Assembly (NCBI RefSeq): GCF_013912375.1
Contig: NZ_JACETV010000010.1
Span: 62,001-126,000, forward strand
Origin: Emticicia sp. BO119
Lineage (GTDB): Bacteria > Bacteroidota > Bacteroidia > Cytophagales > Spirosomataceae
DNA: 64,000 nucleotides
Direction: 5' to 3'
Shown piece by piece: positions 24,147 to 34,192 of this stretch. The notes beneath the pieces are model-generated. The model was not told the DNA's origin, did not search any database, and saw nothing but the letters and a program-made list of their open reading frames with translations. The stretch's first letter is position 1. Every line of letters starts with the position of its first letter. Made by a program: the position numbers and the translations under genes.

Positions 24147-26468
24147 TCAATGAGGAATATTTACAGTATCTAAACCTCTAATGCTCACTTTATTGCCTTC
24201 AACTAAAACAGAAATAGGTGAATCTGATAGGTTTTCAATGGCAATATGTTCACGTTGGATAGCCACTTTTAAAGCATTGTTTCTGAAACCGACCCTGAAA
24301 GAGAAACTTTGCCATTGCTCTGGCAAAAAAGGACTGAATGAAAGCATATCGGCTTTTACTCTTAAACCTCCGAAACCTTTAACAACCGACATCCATGTTC
24401 CGGCCATAGAAGTAATATGAAGGCCATCTTCTGTATCATTGTTATAGTCATCTAAATCTAAGCGAGCCGTTCTTACATACATTTCATAGGCTTTGTCTTT
24501 CTTTCCTAATTTTGCCGCTTGAATTACGTGAACACATGGTGATAGTGAGGATTCATGAACAGTCATCGGCTCATAAAAATTAAAATTTCTACGAAGTTCT
24601 TCAATTGAAAAATCATCCTCAAAGAAATACATCCCTTGTAGTACATCTGCCTGTTTAATAAAGCAAGACCTTAGAATTCTATCCCACGACCATTTCTGGT
24701 TAATAGGTCGATGTTCAGCAATATCATTAACAGTCAATAATTCTTTATCCAGGAAGCCATCTTGTTGCAAAAATACCTCACGCTGTGTGTCGTAAGGGAA
24801 ATACATATTTTTAATAATGTTTTTCCATCTGGATGTTTCGGCAGTTTCATCAAAATTGGTAATTCTGATAATATCCTCAAATCTGAAATTATCTTTCTTT
24901 ACTTTTTCAATTGCTTCTAACGTATATTTCAAGCACCAAACTGCCAGGTAGTTTGTGTACCAGTTATTGTTAACATTGTTCTCGTACTCATTTGGCCCGG
25001 TCACGCCCAGCATTACATATTTTTGTTGAGCCGATGACCAGTTGATTCGTTGCGCCCAAAATCTTGAAATACCAATCAATACTTCTAATCCGTATTCATT
25101 CAGATAATTTTCATCGCCGGTATATCTGATATAATCAAAAATAGCATAAGCGATGGCTCCATTTCTATGAATCTCTTCAAAAGTAATCTCCCATTCATTA
25201 TGACATTCCTCTCCATTCATAGTTACCATCGGATACAATGCAGCACCCCCTGAAAAACCCAGCTTTACTGCATTTTCAATAGCTCTTTGTAAATGATTAT
25301 GCCTGTAAACCAGCAGGTTTCTCGCTACTTTTTGCTCAGAGGTAGAAAGGTAGAATGGCAAACAATAGGCTTCCGTATCCCAATAAGTTGAGCCACCGTA
25401 TTTTTCACCTGTAAAGCCCTTTGGGCCAATGTTTAATCTTGCATCTTGTCCAGTATAGGTTTGTTGCAAATGAAAAATATTGAATCTTATGCCCTGTTGT
25501 GCGGCTATATCACCATCTATTTGTATATCATTACCTTCCCATTTGGTTTTCCAGGCCTGTTTTTGTTCTTCAAGCATCTGATTGAAACCTTTGGCAACAA
25601 TTCTGTCCAGATATTTTTTTGCTTCGGGCAAAAGATTTTCATTAGAATAGTTCTCTGATGAAAGATTAACAGCGTATTTGTAAATGATTGTCTCTTCGTT
25701 TTGCTTTAGTAAAGTTTTTACTTCATTTGCCACATATTTATCTTTCTTGATAGGAAATGTCTGACAGCTAAGTAATTCGTTATGCTGGTAGCATTCAAAT
25801 TTCATTCCTGTACAAACCTGAAAAGTAGGCACCGATTCCCATATCGATTTTTTAGTTTCTAATGTCAGATAACATTCACTGTACCCTGTTTCTTTATTTA
25901 TTTCATTCCAGAACTTTTCTCCGTGATTTGAGTCTTTATTTGATACGTCTCCGTCTAATGAGACTGTTAATTTTGCATAAGAAGAGAAATTCAAAGGAGT
26001 AATTGAAAATCGGATAGCTCCAGATTCATCATCCTTTAAACTACAAAAACGTAAAGTATTAATTTTGATTGACTTACCAGATGGGAGTGTAGCCACAAAA
26101 GAGCGTTCAAGTGTGCCCTCAAACATATTCAACACTCGTCTGAAATCATATACGTCGCATTTGGATAAGTCGAGTAATTCCCCTTCAATCTCTAAATCTA
26201 TTCCAATCCAGTTACAAGCATTAAGGACTTTGGCAAAATAGTTTGGATAGCCATTTTTCCACCACCCAACACGTGTTTTGTCTGGAAACCATACCCCAGC
26301 CACATAACTACCTTGTAATGTTTTACCTGAATATTTTTCTTCAAAATTTCCTCTTCCACCCATTCGTCCATTACCCAGGCTCATCAGGCTTTCAGTAATT
26401 TCGTTATATTCGGGGTGGAATCCATCTTCAATAATGCACCATTCATTATGGACAATATAATTTTTCAT
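24147..26468 (-). CDS. GH65 disaccharide phosphorylase (maltose/kojibiose/trehalose phosphorylase family)
   Basis: Inverting phosphorylase that splits an alpha-glucosyl disaccharide with phosphate, releasing beta-glucose 1-phosphate. The 773-residue protein has the N-terminal super-sandwich domain (SLGNGRMGGRGNFEEKYSG), then the (alpha/alpha)6 barrel with YWDTEAYCLPFY, the general-acid Glu region HNEWEITFEEIHRNGAIAY, VTGPNEYENNVNNNWYTN, and the phosphate-binding HESSLSPCVH. No signal peptide, so cytosolic. The beta-phosphoglucomutase gene next to it converts its product, and the GH13 and transporter genes supply substrate; maltose phosphorylase is the best guess. Confidence 0.9.
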   Translation of the reverse strand: MKNYIVHNEWCIIEDGFHPEYNEITESLMSLGNGRMGGRGNFEEKYSGKTLQGSYVAGVWFPDKTRVGWWKNGYPNYFAKVLNACNWIGIDLEIEGELLDLSKCDVYDFRRVLNMFEGTLERSFVATLPSGKSIKINTLRFCSLKDDESGAIRFSITPLNFSSYAKLTVSLDGDVSNKDSNHGEKFWNEINKETGYSECYLTLETKKSIWESVPTFQVCTGMKFECYQHNELLSCQTFPIKKDKYVANEVKTLLKQNEETIIYKYAVNLSSENYSNENLLPEAKKYLDRIVAKGFNQMLEEQKQAWKTKWEGNDIQIDGDIAAQQGIRFNIFHLQQTYTGQDARLNIGPKGFTGEKYGGSTYWDTEAYCLPFYLSTSEQKVARNLLVYRHNHLQRAIENAVKLGFSGGAALYPMVTMNGEECHNEWEITFEEIHRNGAIAYAIFDYIRYTGDENYLNEYGLEVLIGISRFWAQRINWSSAQQKYVMLGVTGPNEYENNVNNNWYTNYLAVWCLKYTLEAIEKVKKDNFRFEDIIRITNFDETAETSRWKNIIKNMYFPYDTQREVFLQQDGFLDKELLTVNDIAEHRPINQKWSWDRILRSCFIKQADVLQGMYFFEDDFSIEELRRNFNFYEPMTVHESSLSPCVHVIQAAKLGKKDKAYEMYVRTARLDLDDYNNDTEDGLHITSMAGTWMSVVKGFGGLRVKADMLSFSPFLPEQWQSFSFRVGFRNNALKVAIQREHIAIENLSDSPISVLVEGNKVSIRGLDTVNIPH

Positions 26469-26645
26469 ACGCGTTCTATAGCGTTTGTTCGCTTTTTTAT
26501 GGTTAAAGTAAGTGTACTATTTTAATTACATTTATTGCCTGATTAACTGAATCAGACTTTAGTATTAAAATATCTAATTCATATCTTTTCTGTCGACCTC
26601 TTTGGTTACTTTGAATTCAGACTTAACTTTTGTTGAGCACAAGAA

Positions 26646-27296
26646 TTAAGCTATTTGTTTTAAAAGCTCATCTATATTGAGACCTACCAGATTTTCGACC
26701 ACAAAATCAGCCTTCGTTAAAACTTCCTTTTTACCAATACCTATTGCTTTCATTCCTCCAACCTTAGCCGCTTCCACGCCAGCAACGGCATCTTCAAATA
26801 CCAGGCATTCTTTTGGCGAAACGCCTAATTCCTCTGCACCTTTTAAAAAGACCTCAGGATCAGGTTTGCCTTTTGCAATCTTATTACCGTCAATAATGAT
26901 ATTAAAATCATCTAACATACCAATTCTTTCTAAAATCAATTTGGCATTCTTGCTTACTGAACCTAATGCTGTTTTGATTTTTTCTTTCCTTACTTGAACA
27001 AAAAAGTCACTAACCCCGGGAAGAATATCTGCAGGGCTCATTTTACTCACTAAAGTAAGATAGTTTTCGTTTTTTTTCGTAGCTAATGATAATTTCTCGG
27101 CTTCGCTGAGTTTAATACCACCATATTTCAGTATAATATCTAACGACTCCATTCTACTAACTCCTTTGAGTTGCTCATTAAATTCTTCTGAAATATCAAA
27201 TCCCAAATCATTGGCCATTTGTTTCCATGCCTGATAATGATAAATGGCGGTATCCACAATAACCCCGTCTAAATCAAATAAAAAAGCCTTAATCAT
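26646..27296 (-). CDS. pgmB: Beta-phosphoglucomutase (HAD family)
   Basis: Converts beta-glucose 1-phosphate to glucose 6-phosphate. The 216-residue HAD protein has the nucleophile motif FLFDLDGVIVDTA, a cap domain (YHYQAWKQMANDLGF, LKGVSRMESLDIILK), motif II in ALGSVSKNAKLIL, the conserved Lys in IAKGKPDPEVFLK, and motif IV in LVFEDAVAGVEAA. Same direction as GH65, which it feeds into, with 177 bases between them. Confidence 0.93.
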   Translation of the reverse strand: MIKAFLFDLDGVIVDTAIYHYQAWKQMANDLGFDISEEFNEQLKGVSRMESLDIILKYGGIKLSEAEKLSLATKKNENYLTLVSKMSPADILPGVSDFFVQVRKEKIKTALGSVSKNAKLILERIGMLDDFNIIIDGNKIAKGKPDPEVFLKGAEELGVSPKECLVFEDAVAGVEAAKVGGMKAIGIGKKEVLTKADFVVENLVGLNIDELLKQIA

Positions 27297-27413
27297 GTTT
27301 TCTTTGGTTGTTTTGTTGCCATTGCAATGACATTACAAATTAACTAATAGTTTTTCTAAGAGCAATTCTCAAAATATAGAAAATTGCGCTTAATTATATT
27401 TTTGACAAATTAA

Positions 27414-29291
27414 CTAATTGTTGATTTCTAATATCATGGCTGTCATGGGAGGAACTTTGATCCGTTTTATATCAATAATGGTTTCGCCTGTCATAATATT
27501 TTTTGCAGATTGTGATGTTTTCAATAGCTCAGCAAAATTCTGAGTATTGACCTCTTTTTCAACAGTATTTGAGTTGCTAATAATCATTACACGTTGATTA
27601 TTGGTATGTCTGAAATAAATATAAATACCATCGAAAGGCAGGAACTGTGTCATTTTGCCTTTTGTAAGTGCTTCTGAAGTTTTTCGATAGTTTAACAGTT
27701 TCTTATTCCATTCAAATGCTTCGTTTTCTTTTGCATTTCTTCCGCTTGCTACAAATTTATTTACTGAATCGCCAGCCCAACCCCCCGGAAAATCTTTACG
27801 AACTTCAGCATCAGTTGGGTTTTTGAAGTTTTTCATTAGTATTTCTGTACCATAATACATTTGAGGAATCCCTCGCAAGGTGTAAAGCCAGGTAAGCCCC
27901 ATTTTGTATTTATTGAAGTCTTCTCCGATAACAGAGAAAAATCTGTCGCTATCATGGTTTTCAACAAAAGGGACCAATCTCTCAGGATTCTGATAAACCA
28001 TATCCTGAGCAATTACCTGATACACCCTGTTAACACCTTCATTCCAGCCGAATTTCTCATTTAAGGCTGTATTAATTGCATTTTGTACCTGAAAATCACA
28101 GCTTGAAGGTAGATTGCATTTGAATGAAATATTATAATTATTTTTCGTAAAATAAGACTGACTGATTACAGTTCCTACAGCAGACTCTCCGAAAAGTAGC
28201 ATATTTGGATGTTCATCTAAAATTGCCTTATTACACCTATTCATAAACTCCATATCATTGTAAATATAAGTGTCAATTCGCCAGGCATCAATATTAAAAT
28301 ACTCAATAGTCCAAAGTGCATGTTGAATCAGAAAGTTTGCTAAAAATGGATTTTTCTGATTCAAATCAGGTAAGAATGGCACAAACCAACCATTTGACGT
28401 AACCTTTTTATCATATTCAGAGGCATGAATGTCGAACAAAGGCTGGTCTTTATATGAAGTATTTGTATAATTATCCCATTGATTTAACCAATCTTTAGAT
28501 GGCATATCTCTCAAAAACCAATGATTAATTCCTGTATGATTATATACTGCATCCTGCACCACTTTAAGCCCTTTTTCATGTGCAGCATTTATCAGTTTCA
28601 GATAAGTTTCGTTACCTCCCAAACGTCTGTCAACATTATAGTGATCGGTGAATCCATAGCCGTGATAAGCACTGCGCATGCTGCCCCCTTCATTTGTAAC
28701 AGGCTGGTTATTTTCTATAACAGGAGTAAGCCACAAAGAAGTTACGCCTAACTCCTTAAAATAATCTAAATGATTAATAATTCCCTGCAAATCTCCTCCA
28801 TGACGTAACCACGGATTGTTTCTGTCTGAATTATTATCAACCATATCCGCAAATTTGTCATTTGATTCATCACCATTCGAAAAACGATCAGGCATAATCA
28901 GGTAAACAACATCAGCCTGGGTTAAGGTTTGTGGTTTAGCCGTACGCGTCTTTAGTTCGTAATCAATTTTCGACGAATTTACTTCCGAACCAATAATAAA
29001 ACTTAATTTTCCTGCTTTAGTAGTTTTAGCAATTTCTAAATCAACAAAAAGATAGTTTGGGTTTTCAACTTTATTGATTTTTTTAATTTTTACCCCAGGA
29101 TAAGCATTCAACGAAAGTTTATAAGAGGCTATATCTTTGCCATAAAGCAAGATTTGAAGGTTCGGATTTTTCATGCCAACCCACCAATTTGAGGGATTGA
29201 TTCGTTGAATATCAGGTTTTTGTCCAAAAAGTTCTGTAAATAGTAATAATTGTACAAAAATAAGAATAATAGGCTTTAAGTGTAATTTCAT
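27414..29291 (-). CDS. Secreted/periplasmic GH13 neopullulanase/cyclomaltodextrinase-like enzyme (SusA-like)
   Basis: Hydrolyses alpha-1,4-glucans or maltodextrins. The 625-residue protein has a signal peptide (to about Gly23-Gln24), an N-terminal beta domain of the cyclomaltodextrinase type (about 27-120), then the GH13 barrel. That barrel shows VYLIMPDRFSNGD, LKVVQDAVYNHTG, nucleophile Asp in AWRIDTYIYND, acid Glu in LLFGESAVG, and the transition-state Asp in FVENHDSDRF. A C-terminal beta domain follows. All three catalytic residues are present. It is divergent from the second GH13 gene across a 101-base promoter region and is the closest counterpart here to Bacteroides SusA. Confidence 0.92.
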   Translation of the reverse strand: MKLHLKPIILIFVQLLLFTELFGQKPDIQRINPSNWWVGMKNPNLQILLYGKDIASYKLSLNAYPGVKIKKINKVENPNYLFVDLEIAKTTKAGKLSFIIGSEVNSSKIDYELKTRTAKPQTLTQADVVYLIMPDRFSNGDESNDKFADMVDNNSDRNNPWLRHGGDLQGIINHLDYFKELGVTSLWLTPVIENNQPVTNEGGSMRSAYHGYGFTDHYNVDRRLGGNETYLKLINAAHEKGLKVVQDAVYNHTGINHWFLRDMPSKDWLNQWDNYTNTSYKDQPLFDIHASEYDKKVTSNGWFVPFLPDLNQKNPFLANFLIQHALWTIEYFNIDAWRIDTYIYNDMEFMNRCNKAILDEHPNMLLFGESAVGTVISQSYFTKNNYNISFKCNLPSSCDFQVQNAINTALNEKFGWNEGVNRVYQVIAQDMVYQNPERLVPFVENHDSDRFFSVIGEDFNKYKMGLTWLYTLRGIPQMYYGTEILMKNFKNPTDAEVRKDFPGGWAGDSVNKFVASGRNAKENEAFEWNKKLLNYRKTSEALTKGKMTQFLPFDGIYIYFRHTNNQRVMIISNSNTVEKEVNTQNFAELLKTSQSAKNIMTGETIIDIKRIKVPPMTAMILEINN

Positions 29292-29296
29292 TGAGG

Positions 29297-29380
29297 TAAA
29301 GTGTTTCGTTTAGGTAGCAAAATAACACAAACAAAGTATTTTTTCATAAAAAAATACTCATTAGATTTGAAAACACTTTA
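29297..29380. promoter_or_regulatory. Divergent GH13 promoter region with mirrored 10-bp boxes
   Basis: TAAAGTGTTT (29297-29306) and AAACACTTTA (29371-29380) are exact reverse complements, so each of the two divergent GH13 genes has the same AAACACTTTA box just before its start. A 9-bp hairpin GTATTTTTT/AAAAAATAC lies between them, and TAGATTTG (29362-29369) is a full -7 match for the plus-strand gene. A shared regulator or a translation-start signal could explain the box. Confidence 0.5.
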
Positions 29381-29392
29381 ACCTGTAATCGA

Positions 29393-31195
29393 ATGTATAA
29401 GATAATATGTTTTGCCTTATTTCTATTTTGTAATAAAGCAATTGCACAAACCCCGATAAAAATGACCAAAGAAAAAACTACAATTAAAAAGAATGCAGAT
29501 AAACTGGTAGTATATCAGATTTACACAAGGTTGTTTAGTAATACCAAAACAACAAACAAATTCAACGGAACTATTAAAGAAAATGGTTGTGGAAAATTTA
29601 ATGATATTAATGATGCTGCGCTTACGTCGTTAAGGAAATTCGGAGTCTCTCATGTCTGGTACACTGGTGTAATTGAGCATGCCACGATGACTGATTACTC
29701 AAAATATGGTATAGCAAAAGATAACCCTTTAGTTGTAAAAGGAATTGCCGGTTCACCTTACGCAGTTAAAGATTATTATGATGTTGACCCTGATTTAGCG
29801 GTCAATGTAAAAAATAGAATGAAAGAATTTGAGTCTCTGGTGCTAAGAAGCCATAAAAATGATTTAAAAGTTATTATAGACTTTGTTCCTAATCATGTGG
29901 CTCGTCAGTATCATTCAGATGTAAAGCCAAAAGGTGTTAGAGATTTAGGAGAAGATGATGACAAATCTAAAAGCTTTGCGGTCAACAATAATTTCTATTA
30001 CATAGAAGGGCAGGAATTTGTTGTTCCAGCAAATGTTAATCCACCCATAAAAGCTACGGAAGTATTTGTTGAGAATCCGGCCAAAGCTACTGGAAATGAT
30101 GTTTTTATGGCAAATCCAAGTATTAATGACTGGTTTGAAACTGTAAAACTGAATTATGGGGTAGATTATTTGGATAATCGGACAACCTATTTCAACCCAG
30201 TACCCGATACATGGCTCAAAATGAGAGACATATTACTTTTCTGGGCTACTAAAGGTGTCGATGGTTTCAGATGCGACATGGCTGAAATGGTACCAAAAGA
30301 ATTTTGGGGCTGGGTTATACCTGAAGTGAAAAAGATTAATCCACATATTATTTTTATTGCAGAAATCTACAACCCATCAGCTTATTGGTCTTATATTAAC
30401 GAAGGAAAATTTGATTATCTGTACGATAAGGTAGGCTTGTATGATAGTTTAAGAAGATTAATGCAGGGAGGTGGTGATGCAAATGATATCACAAAGGTAT
30501 GGCAGAATGAATCTGGCAATTTTGCCAATCACATGATTCGCTTTTTAGAAAATCATGATGAACACCGCATCTGCTCAAAGTTCTTTGTAGGAGATGCTTT
30601 TAAGGCTGTCCCGTCAATGATCTTAAGTGCTACATTGCACTCCAGCCCTGTAATGCTATTCTTCGGGCAGGAGTTAGGTGTAAATCCAAATACAGCAGAG
30701 GGTTTTAGTGGAGACGACGGAAGAACAACAATTTTTGATTACTGGGGAGTACCCGAGTTCCAGAATTGGGTAAATAATTATAAATATGATGGCGGTAAAT
30801 TAACCTCAGAACAAAAGAAAATAAGGAAATTTTATGCAGATTTATTAAAATTTGTGAATACAAGCGATGCGGTACAAAATGGACAATTCTTTGATTTGCA
30901 GTATGTCAATAATCATGGTCAATCTCCTAATTATAACGATCTGAAAATATTTAGTTATCTAAGATTTACTGAAAAACAAAAATTGTTGTTTATTTGCAAC
31001 TTTGACTTGGAAAATTCATATTCGACAGATGTTAGTATTCCAAAAGGAGCATGGGAAATGATGAAAATAAATCCTTTAGAAAAGCATACTTTTAAGGGAG
31101 TTTTTGGTAATAAATTAATTTTGGCAGAGCAAAAAACTGACAGAATCAAGGTCGAAATTCCGAAAAACAGCGTCCTGATTTTTGAGATTAAATAA
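29393..31195 (+). CDS. Exported GH13 alpha-amylase family enzyme
   Basis: A 600-residue GH13 enzyme with a signal peptide (to IAQ, residues 17-19). Barrel motifs: VSHVWYTGVIEHA, region I VIIDFVPNHVARQ, region II DGFRCDMAEM (nucleophile Asp), region III IIFIAEIYNP (acid Glu), and region IV RFLENHDEHRI. A long insertion (about residues 160-245) precedes the nucleophile, and a short C-terminal beta domain closes the protein. It probably degrades starch or maltodextrin in the periplasm. The transporter gene follows 36 bases later, suggesting one transcript. Confidence 0.92.
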   Translation: MYKIICFALFLFCNKAIAQTPIKMTKEKTTIKKNADKLVVYQIYTRLFSNTKTTNKFNGTIKENGCGKFNDINDAALTSLRKFGVSHVWYTGVIEHATMTDYSKYGIAKDNPLVVKGIAGSPYAVKDYYDVDPDLAVNVKNRMKEFESLVLRSHKNDLKVIIDFVPNHVARQYHSDVKPKGVRDLGEDDDKSKSFAVNNNFYYIEGQEFVVPANVNPPIKATEVFVENPAKATGNDVFMANPSINDWFETVKLNYGVDYLDNRTTYFNPVPDTWLKMRDILLFWATKGVDGFRCDMAEMVPKEFWGWVIPEVKKINPHIIFIAEIYNPSAYWSYINEGKFDYLYDKVGLYDSLRRLMQGGGDANDITKVWQNESGNFANHMIRFLENHDEHRICSKFFVGDAFKAVPSMILSATLHSSPVMLFFGQELGVNPNTAEGFSGDDGRTTIFDYWGVPEFQNWVNNYKYDGGKLTSEQKKIRKFYADLLKFVNTSDAVQNGQFFDLQYVNNHGQSPNYNDLKIFSYLRFTEKQKLLFICNFDLENSYSTDVSIPKGAWEMMKINPLEKHTFKGVFGNKLILAEQKTDRIKVEIPKNSVLIFEIK

Positions 31196-31231
31196 TAAAA
31201 ACCTTTAACCTACTATAAACACTATTGAATA

Positions 31232-32776
31232 ATGGCGACGAGCGTCCATAAAGGCAAACCACTACTTACATTCTGGCAGATATGGAATATGAGCTTCGGA
31301 TTTTTTGGCATTCAGTTCGGGTTCGAGTTACAGAACTCTAATGTTAGCCGTATTTTTGAAACATTGGGAGCCAATAAAGACGAAATACCTTTGCTATGGA
31401 TAGCAGCCCCTGTAACCGGTTTAGTAGTACAACCTATTATCGGGTATTTAAGCGATCGCACCTGGCATCCCTATTGGGGACGTAGAAGACCTTTCTTTTT
31501 TATAGGGGCTATTTTAGCAACTATCGCACTGTTCGTTATGCCAAATTCATCAGTATTATGGGTGGCTGGAGGAATGTTATGGGTTCTTGATGCTTCTATT
31601 AATATTTCGATGGAACCATTCAGAGCGTTTGTGGGTGATAAGCTGAATTCGAAGCAAAGAACCACAGGCTTTGCCATGCAGAGTTTTTTTATAGGAGTAG
31701 GGTCTGTAATTGCAGCTTTACTTCCGTGGATATTTACTAACTGGTTTCATTTTAGTAATACTGCAGCTGCTGGTGAAATTCCTGATTCTGTTAAATATAG
31801 CTTTTATATAGGTGGGGTAGCCTTTTTATTGTCGGTATTCTACACAGTATTCACAACAGATGAATTCCCTCCTGAAGATATAGAAGAATTTAAAAAAGAG
31901 GTGAAAAATGCAAGCTTTATAGATGGCTTTAGGGAAACCTTTATCGGTATCTTTAAAATGCCTAAGACTATGGCACAATTAGCAGTTGTACAGTTCTTTA
32001 CTTGGTTTGGTCTGTTTGCCATGTGGATTTACAGCACCAATGCTGTTACAAGTACGAAATATGATATGAAAGTAGAGAAAGGCTTGGTTACAAAAATGGA
32101 AACTGCGCTCCATACTAAATTACAGTCTCCTCAATTAGGTGATAAAGAAGCCAAAATTTTCAAGTCTCTTCAAGCAGACATTAATGAGATAAATGAATAC
32201 AGGGCAAATCAGAATCCGGTTACGATTTCGATAAATTTAGCGAATTACTTTGAAGAGAATAAAGAAAATATTCTCAATACAGAAGAAATAAGCGAGTTGA
32301 AAAGGGTAAAACAGGAATATAACGATGGTGCAGACTGGCTTAATGTATGTTCAAGTGTAAGAAATGGGGTAGCTGCTTTATTTGCTTTCATTATTCCACT
32401 CATTGCTTTACGGACAAATCGTAAAATTACGCATATGATCTGTTTGATAATCGGGGGTATTGGGCTTATTTCTATTTACTATGTTACTAACCCTCAATTA
32501 ATTATTTTATCAATGGGTATGGTCGGTATAGCCTGGGCAAGTATATTATCAATGCCTTATGCGATTCTTTCAGGCGCCCTTCCAGCCAATAAAATGGGGT
32601 ATTATATGGGGGTATTCAATTTTTTTATAGTTATACCTCAAATTGTAGCTGCTACTATCCTGGGCTTTTTTACGATGAAAGTTTTCGGAGCTAATACTTT
32701 GTACACAATAGTTTTGGGTGGGGTATCTATGATTTTGGCGGGCTTACTGGCACTTAGGGTTGAGGATAAAGATTAA
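31232..32776 (+). CDS. SLC45/GPH-type MFS sugar (maltose) transporter
   Basis: Inner-membrane symporter of 514 residues with about 12 helices. [20 protein letters not shown], the loop-2/3 signature [19 protein letters not shown] and [20 protein letters not shown] are typical of sucrose/maltose carriers of the SLC45-like group. A soluble insertion of about 90 residues (roughly 270-365) between helices 6-7 and 7-8 is larger than in plant relatives. Its place after two amylases and near GH65/beta-phosphoglucomutase points to maltose or maltodextrin uptake into the cytosol. Confidence 0.88.
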   Translation: MATSVHKGKPLLTFWQIWNMSFGFFGIQFGFELQNSNVSRIFETLGANKDEIPLLWIAAPVTGLVVQPIIGYLSDRTWHPYWGRRRPFFFIGAILATIALFVMPNSSVLWVAGGMLWVLDASINISMEPFRAFVGDKLNSKQRTTGFAMQSFFIGVGSVIAALLPWIFTNWFHFSNTAAAGEIPDSVKYSFYIGGVAFLLSVFYTVFTTDEFPPEDIEEFKKEVKNASFIDGFRETFIGIFKMPKTMAQLAVVQFFTWFGLFAMWIYSTNAVTSTKYDMKVEKGLVTKMETALHTKLQSPQLGDKEAKIFKSLQADINEINEYRANQNPVTISINLANYFEENKENILNTEEISELKRVKQEYNDGADWLNVCSSVRNGVAALFAFIIPLIALRTNRKITHMICLIIGGIGLISIYYVTNPQLIILSMGMVGIAWASILSMPYAILSGALPANKMGYYMGVFNFFIVIPQIVAATILGFFTMKVFGANTLYTIVLGGVSMILAGLLALRVEDKD

Positions 32777-33026
32777 GTTAAGTAGATATTAAAGCTCTGT
32801 ATGGTCTTATATTTGAATCTTAATTGCTTATATCAATTAATGATTAATTAGGTTACTTTGTTATAAAATTGCTTCATTAGTCTATTTTACATTTAAAAAC
32901 AATGCTGTATTTAACCACATTATAAGTCTATACAAAAATAAAAATGGTCTTCTTACACTACCACTTTATCTTAAAAGTATATCTATTTTAGAAAATAATT
33001 CTAAATTGTATTGAAAACCGACGCAA

Positions 33027-34052
33027 ATGTTTAAGAACAGGTATCTGTATGTATTTCTCCATATTATTATGTGGTTAGGCTATACCGCTTTACCCGTGTT
33101 AAATGCTATTCAGCGTGATACATCAAGACCACAAACAAATCCGTATACCAATCCAATTTATTGGGGGTATGTATCGTTTTCTTCAGTTTTTCTCTTCTAT
33201 ATACACTCTGAATACCTCTTTCCAAAGGTTTATAAACAAAAACCAATTCGCTATTTTTTATACTTGTTTTCAGTAATTACAATCTTGTTGGTAGGCCGGT
33301 ATTCCGTAAGGATTTATTTTGTCGGAAATGATATCAATGAAACTTTGTTTTATGTAAATGGATTTATACAGTATATGTATATTTTTGGAATCAGTGCTTC
33401 CTATAGTTTTTTTACAGATTATCAGAAACAGCAAAGTACTAAAAGAGAGAATGAACATGAAAGGCTTAAGTCTGAACTTTCATTCTTGCGCTCACAGATT
33501 TCGCCCCATTTTATGTTTAACCTTTTGAATAGTCTGGTAGCTTTGAATAGAAAAAAATCGAATCTTGTTGAGCCTGTATTATTAAAAATGTCGGATCTTT
33601 TAAGATACATGCTTTATGAAAAAGACGATAAACAGATTACACTTGATAATGAAGTAAAATACCTCCAGAATTATATAGATCTCCAGAAATTAAGATTTGG
33701 TGATTATGTAGACATAGATTTTTCAGTAAAAGCTCCCACTTTTAGCAAGAATATTGAACCTATGCTTTTAATTCCGTTTGTGGAAAATGCTTTTAAACAC
33801 GGCGTTGGAATGATAGAGAAACCTACTATAAGAATTGAATTACAAACTGTCGATAATCAATTGTTTTTTAAAGTAACTAATAAATTTAATTCCGATATTC
33901 AGGAAGTAAAAGATGGGGCATCTGGTATTGGTTTAACAAATGTTAGGAGAAGGCTGGAACTTTTATATCCTGAACAGCATACCCTAAAAGTAGAGGAAAA
34001 AAATAATTTTTATACAACTGAACTGAAATTGAATTTAAGACAAGCAGCATAA
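33027..34052 (+). CDS. LytS/YehU-type membrane histidine kinase
   Basis: Sensor kinase of 341 residues. Four hydrophobic segments at about residues 6-25, 50-65, 78-95 and 112-132 are followed by a coiled linker and the His_kinase domain with the phospho-acceptor in LRSQISPHFMFNLLNSL. Its HATPase shows EPMLLIPFVENAFKHGVG (N box) and ASGIGLTNVRRRLELLYP (G box). There is no separate periplasmic sensor domain. The cognate LytTR regulator follows after 140 bases. Ligand unknown. Confidence 0.93.
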   Translation: MFKNRYLYVFLHIIMWLGYTALPVLNAIQRDTSRPQTNPYTNPIYWGYVSFSSVFLFYIHSEYLFPKVYKQKPIRYFLYLFSVITILLVGRYSVRIYFVGNDINETLFYVNGFIQYMYIFGISASYSFFTDYQKQQSTKRENEHERLKSELSFLRSQISPHFMFNLLNSLVALNRKKSNLVEPVLLKMSDLLRYMLYEKDDKQITLDNEVKYLQNYIDLQKLRFGDYVDIDFSVKAPTFSKNIEPMLLIPFVENAFKHGVGMIEKPTIRIELQTVDNQLFFKVTNKFNSDIQEVKDGASGIGLTNVRRRLELLYPEQHTLKVEEKNNFYTTELKLNLRQAA

Positions 34053-34192
34053 CTTTTGTTTCTATTTGAGGTTTCATTGTTAAAAGAGGTGAATAAACAT
34101 TTTGAATTTCATAGGTTTGTATTGTAATTGTTTGAGAAACTTTCGTTTCTTTTGCGAAATTTTCAGCAAAAAATAAGAAAACCCCCAATAAC

